Shown: positions 44,442 to 52,357 of the stretch, in pieces | Position numbering within the stretch: the stretch's first letter is position 1 | How the letters are laid out: each line of letters starts with the position of its first letter | Notes under the pieces: model-generated | The model's input: the letters and a program-made list of their open reading frames with translations, nothing else | What the model was told of the DNA's origin: nothing | Databases searched by the model: none | From: Bradyrhizobiaceae bacterium | GTDB lineage: Bacteria; Pseudomonadota; Alphaproteobacteria; Rhizobiales; Xanthobacteraceae | Direction: 5' to 3' | DNA length: 64,000 nucleotides | NCBI GenBank assembly: GCA_020544565.1 | Contig: CP078014.1 | Location: 1,797,916-1,861,915, forward strand | Position numbers and translations under genes: made by a program

Positions 44442-44852
44442 TTATTCCAGCGGTTCGGTGAGCGCGCGGAAGCGCACCAGCGCGTGATAGGTGCGGCCGT
44501 CCTTCTCGCGGCGAATGTCGGCGACGGTGAAGCGCAGGTTGACCAGGCGATGGCCCGCCGGCGACAGCGGCGCGTCGTCGAGCGCCTGCAGCAGCGCGCC
44601 GGCGATGATGTGGGCCTGGCGATGGCCGCCCTCGCGCGACCAGACGTGCAGCGTCAGCAAATGCTCCTGCGTCACGCCGCCGTCCGACGAGGCATCCGAC
44701 AGTCGCGCCTCGCCGAGGGTGACGTAAGGGAACGCAACGTCGCGCGGCGGCTCGTCGTAGATGCGCGCGCCGCCGAGCGCGGCCGCGAGCGCGCCGTCGT
44801 CGCGCAAGGCGTGATGGATCGCGGCGCGCAGCGCCACGCTGGCTGTGGTCAT
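44442..44852 (-). CDS. GTA tail terminator protein, DUF3168 (RcGTA g8-like)
   Basis: A 136-residue DUF3168 protein: MTTASVALRAAIHHALRDDG, ARIYDEPPRDVAFPYVTLGE near residue 30 and LLTLHVWSREGGHRQAHIIA near residue 66. The family caps the tail tube at the head side. The ORF extends upstream in another gene's antisense space, and ATG 44852 is the family start. It lies 38 bp after the head-closure gene. Confidence 0.88.
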   Translation of the reverse strand: MTTASVALRAAIHHALRDDGALAAALGGARIYDEPPRDVAFPYVTLGEARLSDASSDGGVTQEHLLTLHVWSREGGHRQAHIIAGALLQALDDAPLSPAGHRLVNLRFTVADIRREKDGRTYHALVRFRALTEPLE

Positions 44853-44890
44853 GCTGTGATCTTTCCTGTGCCTCGGACGCGACGCGCGGC

Positions 44891-45211
44891 CTATCCCACC
44901 CGCGTCTCGGCCTCGATCTCGATGAAGCGGCGGTCGGCGCTGTCGCGAAGGGTGACGATGCGGAAGACGCGCGCGCCGTCGCGGAAGCGATGCTGAAGCG
45001 TCAGGCTGAATCCAGCGCGCAGCACGATGCGCCAGCGCTGCGTCGCGCCGTCGGCATCGGCTTCGATGTCGCGGCGCGCGGGCAGCGGCGTCACCTGCGC
45101 CCACACCGTGGCGAAGGTGGTCCATGTCCGGCTCACGCCGCCCTGGTCGTCCGGCGTCTCCACCGGCTGCTCGATGACAAGACGGGTTTTCAACTGGCCG
45201 GCATCGATCAT
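44891..45211 (-). CDS. GTA head-tail adaptor / head closure protein (RcGTA g7-like)
   Basis: A 106-residue protein of the phage head-tail joining family: MIDAGQLKTRLVIEQPVETP, DDQGGVSRTWTTFATVWAQV, then FRIVTLRDSADRRFIEIEAE. It is a small beta-barrel protein sealing the portal-connector channel. The start overlaps the connector gene stop by 4 nt. Confidence 0.9.
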   Translation of the reverse strand: MIDAGQLKTRLVIEQPVETPDDQGGVSRTWTTFATVWAQVTPLPARRDIEADADGATQRWRIVLRAGFSLTLQHRFRDGARVFRIVTLRDSADRRFIEIEAETRVG

Positions 45212-45777
45212 AGCGACAGCACCCGGTGCGAGGAGATCAGCGCGATGACGGTCGCGGGCATCATCGCCACCGGCTGGCCGATGGCCATCAGCCCGCGATT
45301 GTCATACCAGTGCGCCACCAGCATGCGGATGGCCTGCACCAGCTTCGGCGGCACGTCGGACACCGCCTCCCCGAACCCGGCCTCGATATCGAGTTCGATG
45401 CCGGCGACCGCGCGCCCCGGCGCAGGCAGCGACCAGCCGGGAGCGGCGATCACCCCCGCCGCGCGATCGACCACGAAGACCTCGGGATCGATGTCGCGGG
45501 CGACGTTGGCGCCGTCGAACACCCGCGCCGCCACCACCGCGCGCAGCGGGCCGAGGCGCGGCGCGATGCGTCCGTTGTCCGGCCAGCGGTCGAGCACCAG
45601 CCGCCAGGTCTGCGCGATCAGGGCGCTGCGCGTCTGCGCCTCGACATGGTTGCGCGCCGCCGCCACCAGCGCGGCGATGATGGCGTCGTCGGCATCGTGC
45701 TCCACGCGCAGGAAGGATTTCGCTTCGGCGAGCGACAGCGGTTCCGCCGCCGGCGCGGCGAGAAGGAATGCGGGCAT
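45208..45777 (-). CDS. GTA head-tail connector protein (RcGTA g6-like)
   Basis: A 189-residue protein of the phage connector (gp6/HK97 gp6-like) family: EPLSLAEAKSFLRVEHDADD, IIAALVAAARNHVEAQTRSA and TWRLVLDRWP, then the C-terminal ELDIEAGFGEAVSDVPPKL and IRMLVAHWYDNRGLM. It forms a ring under the portal. In RcGTA it directly follows the capsid gene. Here about 3.7 kb of extra genes separates them (45778-49473). Confidence 0.92.
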   Translation of the reverse strand: MPAFLLAAPAAEPLSLAEAKSFLRVEHDADDAIIAALVAAARNHVEAQTRSALIAQTWRLVLDRWPDNGRIAPRLGPLRAVVAARVFDGANVARDIDPEVFVVDRAAGVIAAPGWSLPAPGRAVAGIELDIEAGFGEAVSDVPPKLVQAIRMLVAHWYDNRGLMAIGQPVAMMPATVIALISSHRVLSL

Positions 45778-45853
45778 GGTCGGTTCTTTCCTGTTCGATC
45801 AAATCGTCGGGCGGCGGTTGACAACGCACCCGCGGCAAGGCTCATCGTTGCGG

Positions 45854-46618
45854 ATGATCCGTCCTCGTCTCGCCCTCGCCGTTGTCCTCGTTTCCGTCGC
45901 GCTCGCACCGCCGGCGCACGCCATCACCGGCAGCCGTTCGGCGCCGGCGGACGCGGTGGCGCGCGCAGTCGTTACCGTGATCGGCCCGCGCGGCGTGGTG
46001 TGTACCGGCGCGCTGATCGCGCCGACCGTCGTGCTCACCGCCGGTCACTGCATCACTGAAGGCACGTCGAACCGCGTGGTGGACTATTCGGCGAAACCGC
46101 CGCGCCTCATCGCCGCGCAGAAGGCAGCCACCCATCCGCAGTTCAGCAGGCAGGCGCTGCAGGGGCACCGCGCCACCGCCGACGTCGCGGTGATTCAACT
46201 GGCCGCGCCGGTGCCGGACAAGGCGCCCGCGCCGCTCGCCACGCCGCGCATTCCGATCGCGCCTGGCGCGATGTTCACCGTCGCCGGCGTCGGCGCGACT
46301 GCACCCGGCAGCGATGCCGGCGTCGGCACCGCGCGCGCGGCCGGGCTGACCGTGACCGGCAATCCCGGCACGTTGCAGATGCGGCTGGTCGATCCGCTGA
46401 CGCAGAACCGCCGCGCCGGCACCGGCGCGTGCACCGGGGATTCCGGCGCGCCGGTGTTCGAGGATCGCGGCGGGTCGAGCGTCATCGTCGGCGTGGTGAG
46501 CTGGTCAACCGGGCCGAACAACAGCGACGGCTGCGGCGGCCTCACCGGCGTCACCCCGCTCACTTTATATAAAGACTGGATCGTGAAGACCGCGCGAAGC
46601 TGGGGCGCGGCGCTGTAG
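45854..46618 (+). CDS. secreted trypsin-like serine protease (S1 family), opposite strand to the GTA genes
   Basis: A 254-residue protease with a signal peptide (RLALAVVLVSVALAPPAHA) and a complete triad: His in VLTAGHCITEG near residue 67, Asp in ATADVAVIQLAAPV near residue 115, and Ser in CTGDSGAPVFEDRGGSS near residue 202. WSTGPNNSDGCGGLTGVTPL near the end is a conserved S1 feature. It is transcribed rightward inside the leftward cluster, so it has its own promoter. ATG 45854 is chosen from the signal peptide. This looks like an accessory cargo gene, not a virion protein. Confidence 0.88.
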   Translation: MIRPRLALAVVLVSVALAPPAHAITGSRSAPADAVARAVVTVIGPRGVVCTGALIAPTVVLTAGHCITEGTSNRVVDYSAKPPRLIAAQKAATHPQFSRQALQGHRATADVAVIQLAAPVPDKAPAPLATPRIPIAPGAMFTVAGVGATAPGSDAGVGTARAAGLTVTGNPGTLQMRLVDPLTQNRRAGTGACTGDSGAPVFEDRGGSSVIVGVVSWSTGPNNSDGCGGLTGVTPLTLYKDWIVKTARSWGAAL

Positions 46619-46643
46619 CTCGCGCCGGCCGCACCCCGCCTCA

Positions 46644-46671
46644 TAAAAAACCCCCGGCTTGCCGCCGGGGG
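46644..46671 (-). terminator. rho-independent terminator after the outer-membrane barrel gene
   Basis: On the minus strand, stem CCCCCGGC/GCCGGGGG with a 5-nt loop is followed by TTTTTTATG. It lies 33 bp downstream of the gene ending at 46704 and could also serve the convergent protease gene. Confidence 0.8.
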
Positions 46672-46703
46672 ATGGAGGTTGCGACCGGAGCAGCTGCCGA
46701 CGC

Positions 46704-47435
46704 CTATTTCCAGAACGCGTAGTTCAGGCCGAACTTGAGGGTGTGCACATCGATCTTGTTGTCGATGTTGATGTAGTTGGTGCGTCCGTCCGTCAACGAA
46801 TACACGTTGCTGCGGTCGAACTGCATGTACAGGTACTCGGTCTTGAGCGAGAAGTTGTTGGTCATCGCCCATTCGACACCGGCGCCGGCGGTCCAGCCGG
46901 TCACGTCGTTGGTCTTCGAGAAGTTGACCACCGACGGAGCAATCGACAATTTGGTCTCCGCCGAGCCGTAGGCGAATCCGCCGGTGCCGTAGACCAGCAC
47001 ACGATCGAAGGCATAGCCGAGGCGGCCGCGGACGGTGCCGAAATAGGTCAGTTCGGTTCCGGCCGAGATACTGCCGAGATTGTTGATCGTGCCGTTCAGA
47101 TCGCTCTTGATGCCCGAGCCCTGGATATCGGCCTCGATGCCGAAAACCCAGTTGGGAGCGAACTGCCAGTTGTAGCCGATCTGGCCACCGCCGAAGCCGC
47201 CGAACGAGTTCATGCCCACATTGCCGCCATAGGTGTTGTTGAGGGCCGAAAACGGATAGTCGACCTTGTCGCCGCCGATGCCGCCGTTGATGCCGGCATA
47301 GAAGCCGGTCCAGCTGAAGACGGGCACGGGCGGAACAACGGGTCGAGCCTTCACCGCAAGATCGGCCGCCGAGGCCATTGCGGTACCAGCCAGGAGAGCG
47401 CCGATTGCAATCGGTAGAATCTTACGCATTGCCAT
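46704..47435 (-). CDS. outer-membrane beta-barrel protein (Omp25/Omp31-like porin family)
   Basis: A 243-residue protein with a signal peptide (MRKILPIAIGALLAGTAMAS), the family linker VPPVPVFSWTGFYAGINGGI near residue 36, alternating beta strands such as FGGGQIGYNWQFAPNWVFGI, and a C-terminal strand HTLKFGLNYAFWK ending in an aromatic-x-Lys. This is the abundant Omp25/31 family of Rhizobiales. It carries its own terminator and occupies the accessory block between capsid and connector. A housekeeping gene trapped in the cluster is possible. Confidence 0.9.
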   Translation of the reverse strand: MAMRKILPIAIGALLAGTAMASAADLAVKARPVVPPVPVFSWTGFYAGINGGIGGDKVDYPFSALNNTYGGNVGMNSFGGFGGGQIGYNWQFAPNWVFGIEADIQGSGIKSDLNGTINNLGSISAGTELTYFGTVRGRLGYAFDRVLVYGTGGFAYGSAETKLSIAPSVVNFSKTNDVTGWTAGAGVEWAMTNNFSLKTEYLYMQFDRSNVYSLTDGRTNYINIDNKIDVHTLKFGLNYAFWK

Positions 47436-47672
47436 ACTCCACTATAAAATTGGCACTTGAATGCGAGACCACCCCACCCCGTCGTGTCCGCACCGTGGCA
47501 CCCTAGTACCGCCCTCCGTCAGTCACCTATGACCGAATTGCCACAACCGCGACAAATCGTCTCAATTTTGAGCGGTCAGGGCGGACGCCCGGGCCCGGCC
47601 CAATCGGCCGGATGGTACGGTGCCGCGCCGTTTCCGCCGCGAACCGATCATCCCCTTCCCGAGTGCCCGACG

Positions 47673-47942
47673 ATGCCTTGCCGCCGCCTGCCCCGCGCCT
47701 CCCGATTGCTCGCATGGACGATTGCGCTGGCGACCTGCGCGCCGCCGACCGTCTCCGCCCAGCAGTTCGATTCCAGAGTGTTGCGTCAGGCTCCCGCGCC
47801 CTCGAAACAGCAAGCGGCCCCCGTGCGGCCTCGCCCGAAAACATCCTGCGCCGAATACGGCGCGGGCTTCGTGCGCGTGGAAAGCACGGGCACCTGCATG
47901 CGCATCGGCGGCGGAGTCGACATCGACGTCCGCGCGCGGTGA
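47673..47942 (+). CDS. short secreted protein with a porin-signature C terminus
   Basis: An 89-residue product: a signal sequence (LPRASRLLAWTIALATCAPP, cleavage near VSAQ), a Pro/Gln-rich linker, then CAEYGAGFVRVESTGTCMRI and GGGVDIDVRAR. The last segment resembles the N-terminal Cys-x-x-(Y)GAGF...GT-x-CIRIGG signature of Rhizobiales Porin_2, but the rest of the barrel is absent. It could be a stand-alone small envelope protein or a porin relic. It is rightward and isolated between two leftward genes; 47943-48146 shows nothing else. Confidence 0.55.
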   Translation: MPCRRLPRASRLLAWTIALATCAPPTVSAQQFDSRVLRQAPAPSKQQAAPVRPRPKTSCAEYGAGFVRVESTGTCMRIGGGVDIDVRAR

Positions 47943-48146
47943 TCACTCGCGGCGGCGCCCGTCTCCGCGCTCGGCACCCCTATCCGCTTGCCGCCCGTCA
48001 GCGATAGGGGACGGGGTTCGCCGGACTCACGATGGTCAATTCGTGCATGAACTGAATGAGCACAAATGCTTTCTGAGGACGTGACAGCCCACCAAACCAA
48101 AGCTGGATTTCAGCTTTGGTCACGCGCCCCACTCTCCGCAATGGCT

Positions 48147-48485
48147 TCAATTGCCTGCCGGTGAAACGAACGCCATCGTCGCTTCAAAAGCTGCAAGAAA
48201 GTGAGGAGCCAGATCGGCCCTGCCCGGCCGATACATCGCCTCGACGATGATATCGTCCGGGTACGTCGACTCCTGCATCAGTATCTGCAACGCCGCGGAC
48301 GTTAGATGATGGTTGCGTTGCGAAATATCATAGAGCAGCGCAGCCCGCAACTGACTGTCGTCGGCACATTCAGCAGATATGATCCTCGCGATATTGGTGA
48401 GGTCATGCATAAAAAACAGCAACGCCTTTATCTTATCCGTGGGCGACAGATTTTGGAACAATGCCTTGCCCTGCTCCAGCGTCAT
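48147..48485 (-). CDS. hypothetical protein downstream of a toxin-like gene (immunity candidate by position)
   Basis: Not recognised. A 112-residue helical protein: MTLEQGKALFQNLSPTDKIK, ALLFFMHDLTNIARIISAEC, then AALLYDISQRNHHLTSAALQ. There is no signal peptide. ATG 48485 has GGAG at a good distance; an ATG four codons upstream lacks one. Base composition is less GC-rich than the GTA genes. It follows the gene with the shared N-terminal module and a different C-terminal domain by 27 bp, the place where an immunity gene would sit, but there is no sequence evidence for that function. Confidence 0.6.
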   Translation of the reverse strand: MTLEQGKALFQNLSPTDKIKALLFFMHDLTNIARIISAECADDSQLRAALLYDISQRNHHLTSAALQILMQESTYPDDIIVEAMYRPGRADLAPHFLAAFEATMAFVSPAGN

Positions 48486-48512
48486 TGTAATCTCCATATC
48501 ACGACATCAAGG

Positions 48513-49187
48513 TCACATCCACGGCGCGAGATAACGAAACAACCCTCCACCCCGCGCGCCCGATCCTCCGCCGCCTTGCGATGGATATCCCTGTCTCGGC
48601 AGCGAATTAATGTTGTAACCGCGCTCCTCTAGAATTTTCAATCGTGTGTTGCCGTTATAAACTCGTCCATCACGCAGAACTCCAAGCGCCTCGGTATTCT
48701 TTTCGTCGGGTCTCAAACTCTCAACAATTCTCTCGGTGGGCTGTTCTCGCCAGTATCTGAGGGACCCTCGAGCGATCTGATCATTCTCATAAGTCGAATC
48801 AGGATGTATACGCCGAAGCGGCGGAAGCGCTTCATCTCCCGCCAATTGGGAGTAGCCAGTATTGTCCACCTCGCTCGGCGTGATCTTGAACAGCCCGAAC
48901 AACTCGCTGAAATTCGGCAGGTCGCCGAAATCGATCGCGCCCATCGGCCGCGAGACCGAGCCTCCACCGCCTGCACGGTCGGTCCAGCGTCCGCTCTCGC
49001 GGCCATTGCCAGCGGGCACCCGCGGCTGATCGGGGCGATATTTCCGCGCCAGCGCCGGATAGGCCCGCGCGACATCCGCGCCCGGCGGAAGGAAACGCGC
49101 GGCGTCGGTGCGCACCCAGCGATCGGCATCCGGCCGCAGCCAGCGCGTCTGTTGATGGCGTCCACAGGAGTCCTCATATGCGGACAT
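48513..49187 (-). CDS. polymorphic-toxin-like protein: shared N-terminal module plus ParB-like C-terminal domain
   Basis: A 224-residue protein. Residues 1-80 form a module also present in the broken gene at 52260-53012: RWLRPDADRWVRTDAARFLP, then YRPDQPRVPAGNGRESGRWTD. After a Gly-rich hinge, the C-terminal part (about 130-205) reads LRYWREQPTERIVESLRPDE and VYNGNTRLKILEERGYNIN, resembling ParB/sulfiredoxin-fold domains used in some toxins. No signal peptide. The tail is Gly-rich. ATG 49187 starts the shared module. The toxin role is an inference from the module swap and context; no activity is visible. Confidence 0.6.
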   Translation of the reverse strand: MSAYEDSCGRHQQTRWLRPDADRWVRTDAARFLPPGADVARAYPALARKYRPDQPRVPAGNGRESGRWTDRAGGGGSVSRPMGAIDFGDLPNFSELFGLFKITPSEVDNTGYSQLAGDEALPPLRRIHPDSTYENDQIARGSLRYWREQPTERIVESLRPDEKNTEALGVLRDGRVYNGNTRLKILEERGYNINSLPRQGYPSQGGGGSGARGGGLFRYLAPWM

Positions 49188-49255
49188 GCGAAATCCCCCC
49201 GGCAGGTTTCGCGACTGAAAAACCGGCGACGAATAAGCCTTGAACGTGACGCGGC

Positions 49256-49447
49256 GTTGCACGCCGCATCACGCCCAGGACAACGCCCGGGACGTTCCAC
49301 GTTTTGAGGGAAGCATCCTCATCCGTCATGGCCGGGCCCATAGCCCGTCGAAGACGGGCGTCGCTTTCGCTCGCCTTTGGTCCCGGCCATCCACGTCTTT
49401 GCTCGAACTGCCAAGACGTGGATGCCCGGCATGAAGCCGGGCATGAC
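49256..49447. repeat. repeat cluster: family C remnant, family B-like palindrome and family D hairpin
   Basis: GTTGCACGCCGCATCACGCC with CGCCCGGGAC (49256-49294) is a family C end. CCATAGCCCGTCGAAGACGG with GCGTCGC (49338-49367) is a divergent family B unit lying inside the left arm of a family D inverted repeat (CCGTCATGGCCGGG ... GCCGGGCATGACGAG, 49324-49453). It fills the capsid-to-48513 gene gap, which holds no gene. Confidence 0.75.
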
Positions 49448-49473
49448 GAGTTGATGACTCCATCCGACCCAAT

Positions 49474-50742
49474 TCAGCTCGCCGCGAACTTGACGAGCTT
49501 GATGGCGTCGAAGTCCTGCACTCCGCCGCCGACGCGCTTGGTGGTGTAGAACAGCACGTAGGGCTTGGCCGAATAGGGATCGCGCAGGACCTGCATGCCG
49601 CGGCGGTCCACCACCAGATAGCCGCGGCGGAAATCGCCGAAGGCAATCGACAGCGAATTCGCCGCGATATCCGGCATGTCCTCGGCCTCGATCAGCGGGA
49701 AACTCATCAGCGAGGCGCGGCCGCCCGCCTGCACCGGGGGCTGCCACAGATACGCCCCGCCACTGTCCTTGAACTTGCGGATGGTCGCCTGGGTCTTGCG
49801 ATTCATCACGAAGTTGCCGTTCTGGCGATAACCCGCCTTCAGCGCGTAGATGGTGTCCACCAGCACGTCGGAGGGGTTGCTCGCCGCGAACGCGCCGGCG
49901 TTGCCGCTGGCGATATAACCGAGCTTGCCCCACACCCACGATCCGTTCGCCACGGTGTCGTACTGCAGGAAGCCCTTCGGCTTGCTGCTGCCGTCGCCGT
50001 TGACGAAGGCCGCGCCTTCCTGCACGGCGAAGGTCAGTTCGACCTCGGAGGCGATCCATTCGTCGATGTTCACCGCGCTGTCGTCGAGCAGCGTCGCGGT
50101 CGCCGCCGGCATGGCGTAAAGCTCCATCGCCGGGAACGACAGCGCATCGAGCGTCGGCGACGTGGTCTGCGTGCGCGTATCGGTCTCGCCGACCCAGCCG
50201 GCGGCGGGGCCCGCCGTCATGAACGGCTTCTTGTAAACGCCGCCGGAAATCTCGCGCACCGACGCGATGCCGCGGATCGGCGAGATCGCCGCGAGCCGCT
50301 GGCCGACCTCGCGTTCGAGTTCGACCGGCACCAGATAGCCGCCGTCGGCGTTCGAGCCCGCCGACATCGCCTTGGTCTCCAGCCCGCGCAGCGCGGCGCT
50401 CTCGCCCTGGCGCACATAGGCCTCGAACGCGCTCTTGTGCTCGCGCGCGGCCACCTCGGTGACGCGGGCGCGGACGCCGTCGAGCGCCGGGCGCGCCGAT
50501 TTCAGCGCGAGATCGTCGATGCGCTTCATCTGCGCGTCCAGCGCGGCGTTGATGCGATCGACCTTTTCGTCGAGCAGCACGTCGGCGCGGCGACCGAACG
50601 CGTCGAGGCGTTCGTCGTTCGACGCCTTGAACTCCTCGAACATGCGCATGACAGAGTCATGCTCGCCGCGCGCGGTGGCGGAAATGCCGGCTTTCCGCTC
50701 CGGCGCGGCGTCGTGCAGGGAATCGCGAATATCGTAGTCCAT
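49474..50742 (-). CDS. GTA major capsid protein, HK97 fold (RcGTA g5-like)
   Basis: A 422-residue phage major capsid protein. Residues 1-110 form a coiled scaffold-like region (VMRMFEEFKASNDERLDAFG), expected to be removed by the prohead protease. The HK97 core starts around KAMSAGSNADGGYLVPVELE near residue 125 and includes AAFVNGDGSSKPKGFLQY near residue 250 and FGDFRRGYLVVDRRGMQVLR near residue 370. ATG 50742 is preceded by AAGGAG at good spacing. Extra gene blocks flank it on both sides, unlike RcGTA where g4-g5-g6 are contiguous. Confidence 0.95.
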   Translation of the reverse strand: MDYDIRDSLHDAAPERKAGISATARGEHDSVMRMFEEFKASNDERLDAFGRRADVLLDEKVDRINAALDAQMKRIDDLALKSARPALDGVRARVTEVAAREHKSAFEAYVRQGESAALRGLETKAMSAGSNADGGYLVPVELEREVGQRLAAISPIRGIASVREISGGVYKKPFMTAGPAAGWVGETDTRTQTTSPTLDALSFPAMELYAMPAATATLLDDSAVNIDEWIASEVELTFAVQEGAAFVNGDGSSKPKGFLQYDTVANGSWVWGKLGYIASGNAGAFAASNPSDVLVDTIYALKAGYRQNGNFVMNRKTQATIRKFKDSGGAYLWQPPVQAGGRASLMSFPLIEAEDMPDIAANSLSIAFGDFRRGYLVVDRRGMQVLRDPYSAKPYVLFYTTKRVGGGVQDFDAIKLVKFAAS

Positions 50743-50894
50743 GTGGTTCTCCTTGATGGGGTCGTCGTGAAAATCAGATGCGCAAATGCAAACGCCGCCC
50801 CGCAGGGCGGCGGATGAGAAATTCCGGATGCAGGATCGACGCGAGCGGGCCGGCGTCAACGGGGACTATCCCGCCACGCAACAGCGCATGGGCC

Positions 50895-51359
50895 TTACTC
50901 CTCTTTCGTCATCACCAGCCCCGGCACATCGGCCAGCATCGCTTTGAGCGAGGCCATCAGTGGATCGATCTCGGCCAACGAAGGTGGCGGCTTCTCGCGT
51001 TGTCGATAGAACGCAAATGAAAAACGGAATTCCGGGGTGCGCACGTTTGCGTTATTTGAACCCAGCAGCAGGATGTTATCCCGCGACAATTGGAAGAAAA
51101 TTTCATCCGGGTCAGGCGTCAATTGCCGGATGTTCAGGTCGAAATGATGCTGGTCCGTGAAGCGCCTGACCTGCCGTACAAAATCATTCCGTTCACTGCG
51201 ATCCATTTGAACATAAACCAAACGGATCGGCGACAATCCTTCTGAGCGGTCACCCATGAGCCTATGCTCCCACGACCACATGGCGAGCGCCAGGGCGATA
51301 GCCGGCAGCCACAGCAGCACCAGAAGCCCGCGTCGAGCCCACGAAACCTTTTCGCCCAT
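50895..51359 (-). CDS. membrane-anchored immunity-like protein, copy 2
   Basis: A 154-residue protein: MGEKVSWARRGLLVLLWLPA, hydrophobic segment VLLWLPAIALALAMWSW (residues 13-29), then a soluble domain with LSPIRLVYVQMDRSERNDFV and the C terminus EIDPLMASLKAMLADVPGLV followed by MTKEE. It is a clear paralogue of the product at 51896-52357, sharing most motifs. Its start lies inside the toxin fragment gene, with the same 98-nt overlap as in copy 1. Topology suggests a single N-terminal anchor with the domain on one side. The immunity function is inferred from context only. Confidence 0.65.
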   Translation of the reverse strand: MGEKVSWARRGLLVLLWLPAIALALAMWSWEHRLMGDRSEGLSPIRLVYVQMDRSERNDFVRQVRRFTDQHHFDLNIRQLTPDPDEIFFQLSRDNILLLGSNNANVRTPEFRFSFAFYRQREKPPPSLAEIDPLMASLKAMLADVPGLVMTKEE

Positions 51360-51525
51360 GATGCCGCTCGATGTTGGCGCGCATCTGCCGGTCCAAATCA
51401 TTAAAAATACTCGGACCGAAGATCTGGTTGACGATGTTCATTCCGGGTTCAACATTATTGCCGATGCCGCGCGTTGTCACGTACCAGGCGCCGTCAATCG
51501 TCTGCGTGGCGCTCAGCCTTGCCAA
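51262..51525 (-). pseudogene. 5'-truncated toxin C-terminal domain, copy 2
   Basis: An 87-codon open frame from a TTG, containing DGAWYVTTRGIGNNVEPGMN and IVNQIFGPSIFNDLDRQMRA, nearly the same as the C-terminal part of the broken toxin-like gene at 52260-53012. Everything upstream of that domain is missing, and there is no good start codon. It is in frame with the hypothetical gene at 51535-51891, separated from it only by that gene's TGA. Best read as a displaced toxin tail left by duplication of the toxin-tail/immunity unit. Confidence 0.65.
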
Positions 51526-51534
51526 CGCGCGTAA

Positions 51535-51891
51535 TCAGCGCAGCGCCAGTTTGAAATAGCATCCGTCGTCGCGGTCGATCAGCTTCTGTGCGCTCATTGA
51601 CCAGACACTCGCGGGAATCTTCACCGCAAACTCCAGGCCGCCGGCGAATCTCAGAACCTCGGGCGGAATGTCCCGCCGCTGATATGCGGCAAGCATGAGA
51701 CAGGGGCCAAGGTGCCTTTCAGGCGCATCAGGACCATCTTTCACACTGACCGAATTCGACCAGTCAAAAGCCACGACCTGCGACCCGCCCTGCACGCTTC
51801 CTATCGCTTCGGCGAACGCGCGAGCATAAGCAAGCGCCGCCGGCGAGACCGTCACGGCATGCCTCGGCGTGAACCCTTCTTCCGGATGCAC
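51535..51891 (-). CDS. hypothetical protein between the two toxin/immunity-like units
   Basis: Not recognised. A 118-residue soluble protein: HAVTVSPAALAYARAFAEAI, SQVVAFDWSNSVSVKDG, then GLEFAVKIPASVWSMSAQKL and DGCYFKLALR. The opening faintly recalls A-type Fe-S carriers (HesB/IscA), but their three conserved cysteines are absent. It begins 4 bp after the copy 1 immunity-like gene stops, so it is probably in the same transcript. It may be an additional immunity-type or accessory protein (inference). Confidence 0.6.
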   Translation of the reverse strand: MHPEEGFTPRHAVTVSPAALAYARAFAEAIGSVQGGSQVVAFDWSNSVSVKDGPDAPERHLGPCLMLAAYQRRDIPPEVLRFAGGLEFAVKIPASVWSMSAQKLIDRDDGCYFKLALR

Positions 51892-51895
51892 CGCC

Positions 51896-52357
51896 TCACT
51901 CCTCCTTGGTCACGACCAGTCCCGGCACCTCGGCCAGCATCTTTTTGAGTGCGACCATCAGCGGATCGATTTCGGACATCGATGGCATCGCCATTTGACG
52001 CCGGCGATAGAATGCGAACGCAAATTCCAGATCGTTCGTCCCATTGCGTGGTCTTTTCGTTCCCGCAAGCTGAATATTATCGCGCCAAAGTTGGAAAAAA
52101 ATATCATCGGGGTCCGGCGAGCTCGGCTTGATAATTGATTCGAAATGGTACTGATCCGCAAAACGCCTGATCTGTTGCGTCATGCGGTCCCGCTCAATGC
52201 GATCCATTTGAACGTAGATTAGGCGTATGGGCGACAGAGGTTCGCGATCCATCATGGGCCTACGCTCCCATGACCACATAGCAAGCGCCAGGGCGACGAC
52301 CGGCAGCCACAGCAGCGCGGGAAGCCAACGCCGAACCCAGGAAGCCCTTGCGTCCAT
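51896..52357 (-). CDS. membrane-anchored immunity-like protein, copy 1
   Basis: A 153-residue protein: MDARASWVRRWLPALLWLPV, hydrophobic LLWLPVVALALAMWSW (about residues 15-30), then LSPIRLIYVQMDRIERDRMT, FFQLWRDNIQLAG and the C terminus EIDPLMVALKKMLAEVPGLV followed by VTKEE. It is paralogous to 50895-51359. The start codon lies within the 3' end of the toxin-like gene (98-nt overlap in a different frame), giving tight coupling as in toxin/immunity pairs. There is no match I can name; the role is inferred. Confidence 0.65.
   Translation of the reverse strand: MDARASWVRRWLPALLWLPVVALALAMWSWERRPMMDREPLSPIRLIYVQMDRIERDRMTQQIRRFADQYHFESIIKPSSPDPDDIFFQLWRDNIQLAGTKRPRNGTNDLEFAFAFYRRRQMAMPSMSEIDPLMVALKKMLAEVPGLVVTKEE

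Noticed and set aside
47445..47465. Sigma-54 promoter (TGGCAC...)
   Set aside because: TGGCAC is present, but the second box (TTGC at five-base spacing) does not fit.
48713..49300. Alternative frame opposite the shared-module gene
   Set aside because: Same-strand overlapping frame with Arg/Ser-rich, motif-free content; the chosen frame carries the RPDA and GRWTD motifs.
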